64,000 nt of DNA from Pseudomonadota bacterium (GTDB taxonomy: Bacteria > Pseudomonadota > Gammaproteobacteria > Burkholderiales > Burkholderiaceae_C), in contig JAEWIF010000049.1 of NCBI GenBank assembly GCA_023387335.1, positions 91,114 through 155,113 on the forward strand, in the 5' to 3' direction. Numbering within the stretch: the stretch's first letter is position 1; each line of letters starts with the position of its first letter. A program made the translations under genes and the position numbers. The notes beneath the pieces were generated by a model. That model was not told the DNA's origin, did not search any database, and saw nothing but the letters and a program-made list of their open reading frames with translations. This document shows, in pieces, positions 50,740 through 59,312 of this stretch.

Positions 50740-52434
50740 TCAGTCGTGGCTCCGGGCCGGTCCGGGCACGCCGGCCGCGCGCACCAGCAGGTGCGACAGG
50801 TCGCTCATCGCGCCGAGCGCGGGACGCCGCGGGTCGAGCCCGCGGTTGAAGCCGAGCGACTCCAGGCGCCGGGCGAGCACGGGATCTCCGGTGACCACGT
50901 GAACCGGCACCTCCCAGCTCGCGCCACGCCCGCTCACGCTCGCCGCCGGCTGGTGGTCGCCGACGACGACGAGCAGGTAGTCGCGCACCGCCGGCTGCGC
51001 CAGGTAGCCGGTCAGCCAGTCGTAGGTGTAGGCGAGGGTATCGGCATAGGCCGGTCCGAGGTTCAGCCAGTCCGGCGAGCCCGACAGCGACTGCGCGATC
51101 GCCGCCGGCGGATAGGGCTCCGCGCCAAGCAGCCGCGTCCAGTCCGGCTGGTAGGGCGGCACGGGATCGAAGGGGATGTGGCTGGTCACTGTGGGAAAGA
51201 ACAGGAATCGCGGCTTGTCCGGGCGCGCCTGGCGCAGTGCCAGGTGGCGCGCCATCGCGTACTGGTCCGGGATCCGCCAGTACCCGAACGCGGGTCCATG
51301 GTAGTCGAGCCCGCGACTGTCGATCAGCTCGTCGAAGCCGTAGAAGGATCCCTCCGGCCAGTCGGCGCGGATGCCGGGCATGAGCGCGACCGTCTCGTAG
51401 CCGTGCTCGCGCAGGAAGCCGACCAGCGTGGGACGGCGGGTGGTGAGGAGCAGGTCGTACTGCGCCGGGTCGCCGACCTCGATCCCCGCCAGGAACGATG
51501 CATGCGCGAGCCAGGAGCCGCCGCCGAAGGTCGGTGAACGCACGAACGCCGACAGCACTTCCCGTTTCGCGGCGGCGATGGCGGCGGCGAAGCCATCGCG
51601 ATGCTGCCGCAGCCTGGCGGCGTAGCCAGGGTGGTCGAAGGCGGTGGCGCCGTAGGACTCCGCGAAGACCAGCACCACGTCCGCGCCACGCAGACCCGCG
51701 ATGTCGCCGGTGAATGGCACGCTCGCCGGCAGCAGCTGCTCCGCACGGCTACCCGAGAGCGCGGTCACGAGGAAAGCTCCCTGCCGGACCCAGTTCGCGA
51801 TCACCGGCGTGGTGACATAGTCGCGCAGCGTCGTGTGCCTGCCGACGCCGGCCGAGCCGACGGCGGGAAGGTGCGCCACCGCGAGCGAGGCCACCACGAC
51901 GCCGACCAGGCCGACCCCGACGCGGCGACGCATCACCGCGCCACCGGCGCCAAGTTCGCGGGCGATGCAGCCGGCCGCTGCGCGGATCAGCCCGTACACC
52001 ACCGCGAGCAGCGCCAGGACGCCGGCAGCGACCGCCAGCGACTTCCACAGCGGATTCTGCTGCCACGCGAGCGTGAGCAGATTGGGCAGGTGACGGCCGT
52101 CCCAGTACAGGTTGACCGGACGGCCGAAGAAGGCCGGAATGGTGACCTCGACGTAGCGGCCGCAGGCGAGCACCGTCGCAGCCAACGCGACCAGCGAGAC
52201 GATGCGCGCACGTCCGGCCGGCCCGCGTTGCGCGGCCAGCACGAGCAGGAGCGCGAGCACGAGGCTTTCGAGCGACAAGGCGATGCCTGGCACGATCGCC
52301 GGCGTCGGCCAGAGGTTGTCGAAGGTGAGCGTGAGGTTGAGGAAGACGAGCGCGATCGCAAGGCGCCATGGGCGCGCGCCGTGCCGTTGCCCTACGAGCC
52401 CGCCAACGCCGTCGGCGAGAGGAGTCCGGATCAT
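50740..52434 (-). CDS. Alkaline-phosphatase-superfamily (sulfatase/LTA synthase-like) membrane protein
   Basis: 564 residues from the ATG at 52434; a Met 20 codons earlier would overlap the upstream gene. About five membrane segments within the first 210 residues, then a large periplasmic domain. The domain has the superfamily core: DVVLVFAESYGATAFDHPGY with candidate Ser/Thr nucleophile, FLFFPTVTSHIPFD and YLLVVVGDHQPA (metal Asp-His). There is no C-x-P-x-R sulfatase motif, so a phospho-group transferase or hydrolase of the LtaS/EptA kind is more likely than a sulfatase. Operon with a CDP-alcohol phosphatidyltransferase suggests lipid headgroup chemistry. Confidence 0.8.
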   Translation of the reverse strand: MIRTPLADGVGGLVGQRHGARPWRLAIALVFLNLTLTFDNLWPTPAIVPGIALSLESLVLALLLVLAAQRGPAGRARIVSLVALAATVLACGRYVEVTIPAFFGRPVNLYWDGRHLPNLLTLAWQQNPLWKSLAVAAGVLALLAVVYGLIRAAAGCIARELGAGGAVMRRRVGVGLVGVVVASLAVAHLPAVGSAGVGRHTTLRDYVTTPVIANWVRQGAFLVTALSGSRAEQLLPASVPFTGDIAGLRGADVVLVFAESYGATAFDHPGYAARLRQHRDGFAAAIAAAKREVLSAFVRSPTFGGGSWLAHASFLAGIEVGDPAQYDLLLTTRRPTLVGFLREHGYETVALMPGIRADWPEGSFYGFDELIDSRGLDYHGPAFGYWRIPDQYAMARHLALRQARPDKPRFLFFPTVTSHIPFDPVPPYQPDWTRLLGAEPYPPAAIAQSLSGSPDWLNLGPAYADTLAYTYDWLTGYLAQPAVRDYLLVVVGDHQPAASVSGRGASWEVPVHVVTGDPVLARRLESLGFNRGLDPRRPALGAMSDLSHLLVRAAGVPGPARSHD

Positions 52435-52471
52435 GTCGGTGGCAGCGGAAGCGGTGAACGCGGGGGGTGCT

Positions 52472-53326
52472 TTACCCCGGGACGGTCGGATCATGCCGCC
52501 GCCGGTGCAGCCAGGCGACGTCGATCGCGAACGACCACGTGGCGAGCAGCACCGCGTCCACCGCGGCGGCGGTGCGCCATCCGTCCGGCAGCACCGGCGC
52601 GACACAGGCGATCAGCGCGATCAGCTCCAGCACGCACACCGTCTTGCGCCGCTGGCTCGGCGGCAGCGGACGGGCGAGCCATGGCCAGGCATAGGACGCG
52701 GCCACGAAGGCATAGCGCATCAGCCCCACGGCGAGCACCCACGCACCGGCCTTGCCGGATTGCCAGGCGAGCAGCGAGAGCACCAGCACGAGCAGCGCGT
52801 CGATCTCCATGTCGAAGCGGGCGCCGAAGCTGCTCTGGGTGCCGCGCAGGCGCGCGAGCCAGCCGTCGACGCCGTCCAGCGTCAACGCGACGGTCGCCAC
52901 GCAGGCGACAAAGAGCTCCAGGTCGCTCCAGGCTTCGCCGAATAGCGAGGCGAGCAGGCACACCATCGCTGCCCGCAGCAGCGTCACGGTGTTGGCAGGG
53001 CCGAAGTGGCGGTGCGGTCGGTGGGCCCGCAGGAACGCGAGCACCGGCACGAGCAGCACCAGGTAGCCGCCGATCGCCTTGTAGGCGTGGTGGCTGCCGA
53101 TCGGCAGCAGCGAATCGATCAGGAAGATGCCGAGCGCGAGCGCGGCGCCCACCGTGACGATGGCCAGCCAGGCACTGCGCACCAGGCCGTCGATCTCCGC
53201 GAGGCCGGGCGTCGCCGTGAGTTGCGGCCCGAGGGCCGGTCCTGGGTCGGCCGGGCCGACCGGACGATCCAGGAACCCCGGCGCGGCTCCGCGCGTTCCC
53301 GGATCGACATCGCGCGCTTCGTTCAC
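52472..53326 (-). CDS. CDP-alcohol phosphatidyltransferase-family membrane enzyme
   Basis: 284 residues; GTG start at 53326 with AGGAGG 8 bases upstream. The catalytic motif D-G-x2-A-R-x8-G-x3-D-x3-D is perfect at 154-176 (Asp154, Arg159, Gly168, Asp172, Asp176). About six to eight membrane helices. The family joins a CDP-activated alcohol, usually CDP-diacylglycerol, with an alcohol such as glycerol-3-phosphate, inositol phosphate or serine. The specific acceptor cannot be read from the sequence. Divergent from the alcohol-dehydrogenase-like gene with 79 bases between. Confidence 0.9.
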   Translation of the reverse strand: MNEARDVDPGTRGAAPGFLDRPVGPADPGPALGPQLTATPGLAEIDGLVRSAWLAIVTVGAALALGIFLIDSLLPIGSHHAYKAIGGYLVLLVPVLAFLRAHRPHRHFGPANTVTLLRAAMVCLLASLFGEAWSDLELFVACVATVALTLDGVDGWLARLRGTQSSFGARFDMEIDALLVLVLSLLAWQSGKAGAWVLAVGLMRYAFVAASYAWPWLARPLPPSQRRKTVCVLELIALIACVAPVLPDGWRTAAAVDAVLLATWSFAIDVAWLHRRRHDPTVPG

Positions 53327-53405
53327 TTGCGTGACCTCCTGTCGTCGAACATCGTACCGCGACCGTCGCATCGGCCGCCACAGCGGCCGTGCGATCATCG
53401 AAGCC
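53327..53405. promoter_or_regulatory. Divergent promoter region of the pterin-type cluster
   Basis: 79 bases between the GTG of the CDP-alcohol phosphatidyltransferase gene and the ATG of the dehydrogenase-like gene. It holds a short dyad, CGGCCGC (53372-53378), CACA, GCGGCCG (53383-53389), which could be an operator shared by both transcripts. No convincing -10/-35 pair is seen. Confidence 0.35.
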
Positions 53406-54401
53406 ATGCCTGCTCCCTTGCCGAAGCCAACCGCGCGCGCCTTCTGGTCCGAAGGCAATGGCCGCGGCGCGATCCGCCCGGTGGCCCTCGCCGAACCCGG
53501 TTCCGACGAGGTCCGGGTGCGCGCGCTGCACTCGGGAATCAGCCGAGGCACGGAATCGCTGGTGTTCCGCGGCCAGGTGCCCGAGAGCGAGCACCGGCGC
53601 ATGCGCGCGCCGTTCCAGGAAGGTGACTTCGACGGACCGGTCAAGTACGGCTACAGCAGCGTCGGCGTCGTCGAGGCGGGGCCGGCGTCGCTGCTCGGCC
53701 AGACGGTCTTCTGCCTGCATCCGCACCAGACCGCGTACGTGGTACCGGCGGTCGCCGTGCACCCCGTGCCGGCCTCGGTGCCGCCCGCCCGCGCCGTGCT
53801 GGCGGCCAACCTCGAGACCGCGGTCAATGCGCTCTGGGATGCCGGGCCGTTGCCGGGGGACCGGATCTGCGTGGTGGGTGCGGGCGTGGTGGGATTGCTG
53901 GTGGCATGGCTCGCGGCGCGCATCCCCGGCTGCGTCGTGGAGTCGGTGGATACCAATCCGGCGCGCGCGGCGCTCGCCGCACGGCTCGGGGCACGCTTCG
54001 CCGATCCGGCCACCGCGACCGGTGACGCGGACCTGGTGGTGCACGCAAGCGGGGACCCCGGCGGGCTCGCCACCGCCCTCGGGCTCGCGGGTTTCGAGGC
54101 GACCGTGCTGGAGCTGAGCTGGTACGGCAACCGCCCGGTGACCGTTCCCCTGGGCGAGTCCTTCCACGCGCGGCGCCTGCGGCTGGTCTCCTCGCAGGTC
54201 GGCGCCGTCGCGACGCCGCAGCGCGGACGCTGGACCCACGTCCGGCGCATGCGGCTCGCGCTGGAGCTGCTTGTCGACGATCGGCTCGACTGCCTGGTGA
54301 CCGGCGGCACGCCGTTCGATTCCCTGCCGGAGCTGATGGCCCGCCTCGCGGACGGAGATGCAGCGCTGGCCGGCGCCCTCTGCGAGAGAATCGACTATTG
54401 A
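53406..54401 (+). CDS. Zinc-type alcohol dehydrogenase-like oxidoreductase (MDR fold)
   Basis: 331 residues from the ATG at 53406. Medium-chain dehydrogenase layout: GroES-like N-terminal domain with SGISRGTESLVFRGQVP and KYGYSSVGVVEAG, then a Rossmann domain with ICVVGAGVVGLLVAWLAARI and VESVDTNPARA. No structural-zinc Cys4 lobe and no obvious catalytic Cys-His-Cys set (the GISRGTE segment takes the place of the usual Cys), so zinc dependence is doubtful. First gene of the rightward arm, followed 43 bases later by the PTPS-like gene. Probably an NAD(P)H reductase or dehydrogenase on the cluster's product. Confidence 0.82.
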   Translation: MPAPLPKPTARAFWSEGNGRGAIRPVALAEPGSDEVRVRALHSGISRGTESLVFRGQVPESEHRRMRAPFQEGDFDGPVKYGYSSVGVVEAGPASLLGQTVFCLHPHQTAYVVPAVAVHPVPASVPPARAVLAANLETAVNALWDAGPLPGDRICVVGAGVVGLLVAWLAARIPGCVVESVDTNPARAALAARLGARFADPATATGDADLVVHASGDPGGLATALGLAGFEATVLELSWYGNRPVTVPLGESFHARRLRLVSSQVGAVATPQRGRWTHVRRMRLALELLVDDRLDCLVTGGTPFDSLPELMARLADGDAALAGALCERIDY

Positions 54402-54444
54402 CCATCCGGAGCCCGCGACCGGGCCCCGCACCCAGAGCCGAGGC

Positions 54445-54846
54445 ATGTACAGCGTCTGCACCCGTGACCACTTCATGATCGCCCACAGCTTCCGCGGCGA
54501 GACCTTCGGCCCGGCGCAGCGGCTGCACGGCGCCACCTACGTCGTCGACGTCGAGTACCGGCGCCGCGAGCTCGATGCCGACGGCGTGGTGGTCGACATC
54601 GGGCTGGCCGGCAAGCTGCTCGCTTCGGTGCTCGCCGACCTGAACTATCGCAACCTCGACGAAGTACCCGCGTTCGCCGGCATCAACACCACCACGGAGT
54701 TCCTCGCGCGCGAGATTTTCGAGCGAATAGCCGCGCGGGTCCGCGGCGGCGATCTCGGCGCGGGCGCGGCCGGGCTGGAGTCGATCCGCGTGTCGCTGCA
54801 CGAGTCGCATGCCGCCTGGGCCGCGTACGAGGCGCCGCTTGGGTAG
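54445..54846 (+). CDS. 6-pyruvoyltetrahydropterin synthase / QueD-like protein with altered active site
   Basis: 133 residues, T-fold PTPS/QueD length. In QueD the segment C-G-R-L-H-G-H gives the catalytic Cys and two zinc His; here it reads A-Q-R-L-H-G-A (24-30), so the catalytic Cys and the third zinc His are both replaced by Ala. His14 (IAHSF) and His28 remain, as do VVDIGLAGKLLASVLADLNY, NTTTEFLAREIF and the C-terminal RVSLHESHAAWAAYE with its Glu. Normal enzymes turn dihydroneopterin triphosphate into 6-pyruvoyl- or 6-carboxy-tetrahydropterin. This one must bind zinc differently or do other chemistry. The glycosyltransferase start overlaps its stop. Confidence 0.85.
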   Translation: MYSVCTRDHFMIAHSFRGETFGPAQRLHGATYVVDVEYRRRELDADGVVVDIGLAGKLLASVLADLNYRNLDEVPAFAGINTTTEFLAREIFERIAARVRGGDLGAGAAGLESIRVSLHESHAAWAAYEAPLG

Positions 54847-55960
54847 CGGCGGCTCGCACCCGCACTTGCACTTCGTCTACCCGGGCGATCTTTCCACGCG
54901 CACCGGCGGCTACCGCTACGCCCGCGAGGTGCTCGCGGTGCTGGCGCGCCGCGGAGTGCCGGTCGCGCTGCACCGTCTCGACGGTCCGTTTCCGTTTCCG
55001 GCCGCAGAGGACCTGGCCGCGGCGTCGACGACGTTCGCGGCGATCCCGGACGACGCCATCGTCCTGGTGGACGGGCTGGCGTTCGGCGCGATGCCGACGG
55101 TGGTCGGCGCGCATGAGCGGCGGCTGCGGCTGGCGGCGCTGGTGCACCATCCGCTTGCCCTGGAGACCGGCATCGATCCCGTCACCGCCGCGCGCCTCGC
55201 GGCGTCCGAGCGCGCCGCGCTCGCGGGCGCCCGGGCGGTTATCGTGACCAGCCCGGGCACCGCGCGTGACCTCAACGGCTACGGCGTGCCCGAAGCGCGC
55301 AGGCATGTCGCACTGCCCGGGACCCGGCGCGTGCAGCGCGCCGTCGCCGCGCGGGCGTGGGAGAAGCCGCTCAGGCTGCTGTGCGTGGCGACGATCACTC
55401 CGCGAAAGGGTCACGTGGAGCTGGTCGAGGCACTCGCGATGGCGAGCGACGCCCAGCCGGCCGTCGCCTGGCGGCTGCGTTGCGTCGGCAGCCTGGAGCG
55501 GGATCCGGCCTGCGTCGCGCGGTTGCGCGAAAAGATCGCGTCGCTCGGCCTCGGCGATCGGATCGAGCTCGTGGGCGAGCGCGACGAGGGCGAGGTCGAC
55601 CGGTTCTACGGCGACGCCGACGTGTTCGTGCTGGCGTCGCACCACGAGGGGTACGGCATGGTGCTCGCCGAGGCGATGGCGCACGGCCTTGCGGTGGTGA
55701 GCACGCGCGCCGGGGCGATCCCGGAGACCGTGCCGCCCGATGCCGGCCTGCTGGTGCCGCCGGGCGACCCCGACGCGCTCGCGAACGCGCTCGGGCGCAT
55801 CCTGGCGGAGCCGATGCTGCGCGATCGCCTCGCTGCCGGTGCCCGCGCGGCGGGTGCGCGGCTGCCCGACTGGGACGAGACCGCCGACCGCATCCTCGCG
55901 GCCTTGCCCGGGTTGTCCCCCGGCGACCGGCTCCCGCGGCCAAAGGCCGGGCACCCATGA
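54839..55960 (+). CDS. Family 4 (GT-B) glycosyltransferase
   Basis: 373 residues if TTG 54839 is used (GAGG upstream, start overlaps the stop of the PTPS-like gene); ATG 54809 would add ten residues and overlap more. N-terminal HFVYPGDLSTRTGGYRYARE with the GGxxR-type loop, and C-terminal donor-binding domain with ATITPRKGHVELVEAL, DVFVLASHHEGYGMVLAEAM (E-x7-E) and GLLVPPGDPDALA. It would transfer a sugar from a nucleotide donor to a small acceptor. Next to FolE- and PTPS-type genes the acceptor may be a pterin, as in cyanobacterial pteridine glycosyltransferases, though those are only a precedent. Confidence 0.9.
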   Translation: MGSGGSHPHLHFVYPGDLSTRTGGYRYAREVLAVLARRGVPVALHRLDGPFPFPAAEDLAAASTTFAAIPDDAIVLVDGLAFGAMPTVVGAHERRLRLAALVHHPLALETGIDPVTAARLAASERAALAGARAVIVTSPGTARDLNGYGVPEARRHVALPGTRRVQRAVAARAWEKPLRLLCVATITPRKGHVELVEALAMASDAQPAVAWRLRCVGSLERDPACVARLREKIASLGLGDRIELVGERDEGEVDRFYGDADVFVLASHHEGYGMVLAEAMAHGLAVVSTRAGAIPETVPPDAGLLVPPGDPDALANALGRILAEPMLRDRLAAGARAAGARLPDWDETADRILAALPGLSPGDRLPRPKAGHP

Positions 55961-56793
55961 GCTTCACGCCCGAGTGGCTCGCGCTGCGCGAGCGCGCCGA
56001 CCATGCCGCGCGCGACGAAGCGCTCGCCAACCGGCTGCGCGGCCACCTCGCCGGGCGGCGCGCTGCCGCTCCGTTGCGCATCGTCGATCTCGGCTGCGGC
56101 ACCGGGTCCAACCTGCGCTACCTCGCGCCGCGACTGCCCACGCCGCAGCACTGGATGCTGGTGGACAACGATCCGGCGGTGCTGCGGCTGCTCCCACGGC
56201 AGGCGGGCTGCGAGCCTCGCGAGCTCGATCTCGCCCGGGACCTGGAGCGGCTGCCGCTGCAGCAGGCCGGCCTCGTGACCGCGACGGCGCTGCTGGATCT
56301 CGTCTCCGAGGCCTGGGTGCAACGACTGGCGGCGCGGGTGACGGCAGCCGGCCGGGCGCGGCCGGCGCTGCTCTTCGCGCTCAGCTACGACGGCAGGATG
56401 ACGTGGACGCCGGCGCATCCCGCGGACGGGGCCGTGGCCGACGCCTTCAACCGGCACCAGCGCGGCGACAAGGGCTTCGGCCGGGCGCTGGGGCCGGCCG
56501 CGGCGGACCGGACCGCGCGGCTGCTGCGCGCCGCGGGCTACGAGGTCGCGCAAGCGGCGAGCGACTGGGTGCTGGATGCGACGGCCGGGCAGCCGCTGCA
56601 GCGCGCGCTCGCCCTCGGCGTCGCGTCGGCCGTTGCGTCGGCCGCGGACCCGGCAGCACCGGCAGCGCCAGCAGCCGCGCCAGCGGCTGCGTCAGCGGCC
56701 GACTGGCTGCCGTTCCGCCTCGCCGAGATCGATGCCGGCCGGTCGTCACTGCGCGTCGGCCACGTCGACCTGCTCGCGCTGCCAGGCCGCTGA
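55957..56793 (+). CDS. Class I SAM-dependent methyltransferase
   Basis: 278 residues, ATGA overlap with the glycosyltransferase gene. Motif I IVDLGCGTGSNLRYLAPRL, post-I acidic LVDNDPAVLRLL, and LDLVSEAWV at motif IV. Residues about 225-245 are an Ala/Pro-rich linker (ADPAAPAAPAAAPAAASAAD), perhaps expanded by slippage. Last gene of the rightward arm that starts at 53406; it converges on the RibD-like gene. Confidence 0.87.
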   Translation: MSFTPEWLALRERADHAARDEALANRLRGHLAGRRAAAPLRIVDLGCGTGSNLRYLAPRLPTPQHWMLVDNDPAVLRLLPRQAGCEPRELDLARDLERLPLQQAGLVTATALLDLVSEAWVQRLAARVTAAGRARPALLFALSYDGRMTWTPAHPADGAVADAFNRHQRGDKGFGRALGPAAADRTARLLRAAGYEVAQAASDWVLDATAGQPLQRALALGVASAVASAADPAAPAAPAAAPAAASAADWLPFRLAEIDAGRSSLRVGHVDLLALPGR

Positions 56794-56832
56794 CGGTGCG
56801 CGCCGCCGCCGGTGCGGCCGTGCGCGACTCGC

Positions 56833-57813
56833 TCAGTCTTCCGTCGCCGCCTGGGCGGCGCGCAGCTCCAGGTCCCAGAGGACGTCCTCGCCCATCACGT
56901 GCTGCCGGCAGGCCGGCCGCAGGCAGTCGGCAAGCGCCACGACCTCCGGCAGCTGCAGCCCCTGGCGGCCGGAGCCGATGATCACCGGGGCGACGGCCAC
57001 CTGGAGTCGGTCGAGCAACCCGCGCTGCAGGAAGCGGGAGACGGTGATGCCGCCACCCTCCACCAGGATGGCGTTCAGGCCTCGCGCCGAAAGCACGTCG
57101 AGCAGCCCGCCCAGGTCGATGCCGTCCGCGTCCCGCGGCGCGGCGATGACCTCGGCGCGCCCGCAGCGTGTGGCCTTGCCGGCCGCATCCGGATAGCGCA
57201 CGACGAGGGTCGGCGCGCGGGGGTCGGAGCAGATGCGGTGCGCCGGTCCGAGCCGCCCGGACGGATCGAGCACCACGCGCGTCGCATCGGGGCCCGGCAC
57301 GAGCCGAGTGGTCAGTTGCGGGTCATCGGCCGCCACAGTGCCCGCGCCGACCAGGACCGCATCGCACAATGCCCGCAGGCGATGCATGTGCGCGAGGTTC
57401 GGGGTGCCGCTCAGGTAGCAGGAATCTCCGGTGCTGGTCGCGATCCGGCCGTCCAGGCTCTGGGCCAGGTGCCCGAGCACGAATCGCCGGCCGGGACCGA
57501 GCGAGATCAGCGGCCGGTGGAGCGCGAACAGCGCGATCGCCTGGGGCGACCAGGTCCCTTCCAGGCACCATCCCTTGCCCGGACGCCATTCGAGGCCGGC
57601 GGCGGGGTCGGCGTCGCCGGCGCCGATGAAGCCGGCACCGGCCAGCCCCGCGCGACGCCGGCGCGCCGCCTCCAGGCACAGCGCCCACAACCGTCCGCAG
57701 TCCGGGGCCTCGTCCCCGATCGGAGCGGGGTCCGGGCGCGGCGCGGCAATCGGTGGCGCGGCGAGTTCGCTGGCGGGCATCGCTGCCCGCCGGGACGCTG
57801 CGAGTCGGCTCAT
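56833..57813 (-). CDS. RibD C-terminal (reductase) domain protein
   Basis: 326 residues. The first 105 residues have no recognised domain; in particular the zinc deaminase motifs (HAE, PCxxC) of RibD/RibG are absent. Residues about 110-315 match the dihydrofolate-reductase-like RibD_C domain: FVLGHLAQSLDGRIATSTGD, LRALCDAVLVGAGTVAADDP, ILVEGGGITVSRFLQRGLLD and VAPVIIGSGRQGL. Riboflavin RibD_C reduces the ribosyl side chain of the GTP cyclohydrolase II-derived pyrimidine. With the GCHII-type gene divergently placed 163 bases away, a similar reduction here is likely. Confidence 0.88.
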   Translation of the reverse strand: MSRLAASRRAAMPASELAAPPIAAPRPDPAPIGDEAPDCGRLWALCLEAARRRRAGLAGAGFIGAGDADPAAGLEWRPGKGWCLEGTWSPQAIALFALHRPLISLGPGRRFVLGHLAQSLDGRIATSTGDSCYLSGTPNLAHMHRLRALCDAVLVGAGTVAADDPQLTTRLVPGPDATRVVLDPSGRLGPAHRICSDPRAPTLVVRYPDAAGKATRCGRAEVIAAPRDADGIDLGGLLDVLSARGLNAILVEGGGITVSRFLQRGLLDRLQVAVAPVIIGSGRQGLQLPEVVALADCLRPACRQHVMGEDVLWDLELRAAQAATED

Positions 57814-57922
57814 GGGTCAAGGGTACGTCAACTCCGGTCGCGGGTGGCCGACCGGGGCGCCGCACCTGGCGCCGCCGGGCCGCTTTCGATGAGAAATCAC
57901 GGGATTCGGTATGCTTAGGAGC

Positions 57923-57947
57923 TTCCGGCCGCCTCAACCGGCCGGAA
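57923..57947 (+). promoter_or_regulatory. Leader hairpin of the GTP cyclohydrolase II-type gene
   Basis: TTCCGGCCG (57923-57931) and CGGCCGGAA (57939-57947) pair perfectly around a 7-base loop, 14 bases before the AAGGAG at 57961. No T-run follows. It does not have the length or conserved bases of an FMN riboswitch. It may be an operator or RNA stability element. Confidence 0.45.
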
Positions 57948-57976
57948 CACCCGTGTTTCCAAGGAGAACGGCTGGC

Positions 57977-59302
57977 GTGGAAGAGATAGGTGCAGCGACC
58001 GCGGCGGCAGGCGACGCCCATGCGCGGCGTCGCGCAGTCGCGCAGGCCGGCGTGCGGGTGGACCGTGCGGTGTCGGAGCTGCGGCGCGGACGCCTGGTCC
58101 GTCTGTCTTCCGGCATGGAGGACCTCCTCGTCGGCGCCATCGAAACGCTGCAACCGGCTGCCTGGGAGGAGCTGGCCGACAGTGCCGCCGCCCGGGATGG
58201 TCAACGACCGAGCGTCACCCTCACCGCGGAACGTGCCCAGGCTTCCGGATGGCTTCGGGCGACCGCGGCGGTGCTCGCGGAGGGCGATGTCGCCACGCTG
58301 GGCCCGGTGGGCATGGCGGGCAGTGAACCGGCGGCGGTCGCGCCGATCACCCTGCGACTGCCCGAGTCATTCGATCCGACGCTGCTGGGCGACCTCGCCG
58401 GCATCGGCATCCACGGCCGCGAGGGCGGGGGAGCATCGTCCGGCGCCTCGGAGGTCGATCGCTGGGCCGGGCTGCTCGGCGGGCAGCCCGCTTCCCCGGT
58501 CGGCCAGACCACCGACGCCATGCGCGCCGCGCTGGAGCTGACCCGCCTTGCACGGCTCGTCCCGGCGGTGGTGACGCTGGATCCGGGCATCGCCGCCCCC
58601 GGGGCCGCCATGGACGCCGGCCACGAGACCCACCTGCGGGTGAGCGACGAGGATGTCCGCGCGTATCCGCAGGAACGCGCGCGATCGCTCCTGCGGGTGA
58701 GCGAGGCGCCGGTGCCGCTGGCCGGCCACGAGAACTCGCGCTTCGTCCTCTTCCGGGAGACGGTGGCGGATCTCGAGCACGTGGCCATCGTCATCGGCGA
58801 TCCCGATCCGTCGCAGCCGGTGCTGGTGCGCCTGCATTCGTCCTGCCTCACCGGCGATCTCTTCGCGAGCCTGCGCTGCGACTGCGGGGACCAGCTCCGC
58901 GGCGCGATCGACCGGCTAGGCGACGGCGGCGGCGTGCTTCTCTACCTGGCGCAGGAAGGCCGGGGCATCGGGCTCGCGAACAAGCTGCGCGCCTACGACC
59001 GCCAGGACGCGGGGCTCGACACCATCGACGCGGACCGCTACCTGGGCTTTCGCGGCGACGAGCGCAACTTCGCCGTCGCGGTGAAGATGCTGCGCGACCT
59101 GGGCATCGACCGCATCCGGCTGCTCACCAACAATCCGGCCAAGATCGCGGCCCTGCGCCAGGCCGGCATCGATGTCGTCGAGCGCATCGGCATCGGCGGT
59201 CCGGTCAATCGCCACAACGAGCGGTACATCAAGACCAAGCGCGACCGGGCGGGACATCTCATCGAGGTGGCGAGCCTGCCGGTGCAGCGCCAGGCCGGCT
59301 GA
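57977..59302 (+). CDS. GTP cyclohydrolase II-type protein with degenerate N-terminal domain
   Basis: 441 residues from a GTG with AAGGAG 10 bases upstream; an ATG at 57911 in frame lacks a ribosome binding site. Residues about 20-220 resemble a 3,4-dihydroxybutanone-phosphate synthase fold but lack its acidic catalytic signature, so that part is probably not active. The C-terminal half is GCHII: zinc site C-x10-C-x-C (Cys290, 301, 303), LYLAQEGRGIGLANKLRAYD and LGFRGDERNF, then LLTNNPAKIAALRQAGIDVV. It would open GTP to the diaminopyrimidine that starts riboflavin and deazaflavin synthesis. The cluster has no lumazine or riboflavin synthase, so a side pathway is likely. Confidence 0.9.
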   Translation: MEEIGAATAAAGDAHARRRAVAQAGVRVDRAVSELRRGRLVRLSSGMEDLLVGAIETLQPAAWEELADSAAARDGQRPSVTLTAERAQASGWLRATAAVLAEGDVATLGPVGMAGSEPAAVAPITLRLPESFDPTLLGDLAGIGIHGREGGGASSGASEVDRWAGLLGGQPASPVGQTTDAMRAALELTRLARLVPAVVTLDPGIAAPGAAMDAGHETHLRVSDEDVRAYPQERARSLLRVSEAPVPLAGHENSRFVLFRETVADLEHVAIVIGDPDPSQPVLVRLHSSCLTGDLFASLRCDCGDQLRGAIDRLGDGGGVLLYLAQEGRGIGLANKLRAYDRQDAGLDTIDADRYLGFRGDERNFAVAVKMLRDLGIDRIRLLTNNPAKIAALRQAGIDVVERIGIGGPVNRHNERYIKTKRDRAGHLIEVASLPVQRQAG

Positions 59303-59312
59303 AGGCCACGGA

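Noticed and set aside
57814..57976. Possible FMN riboswitch before the GTP cyclohydrolase II-type gene
   Set aside because: The leader is too short and lacks the conserved FMN-element bases; only one simple hairpin is present.
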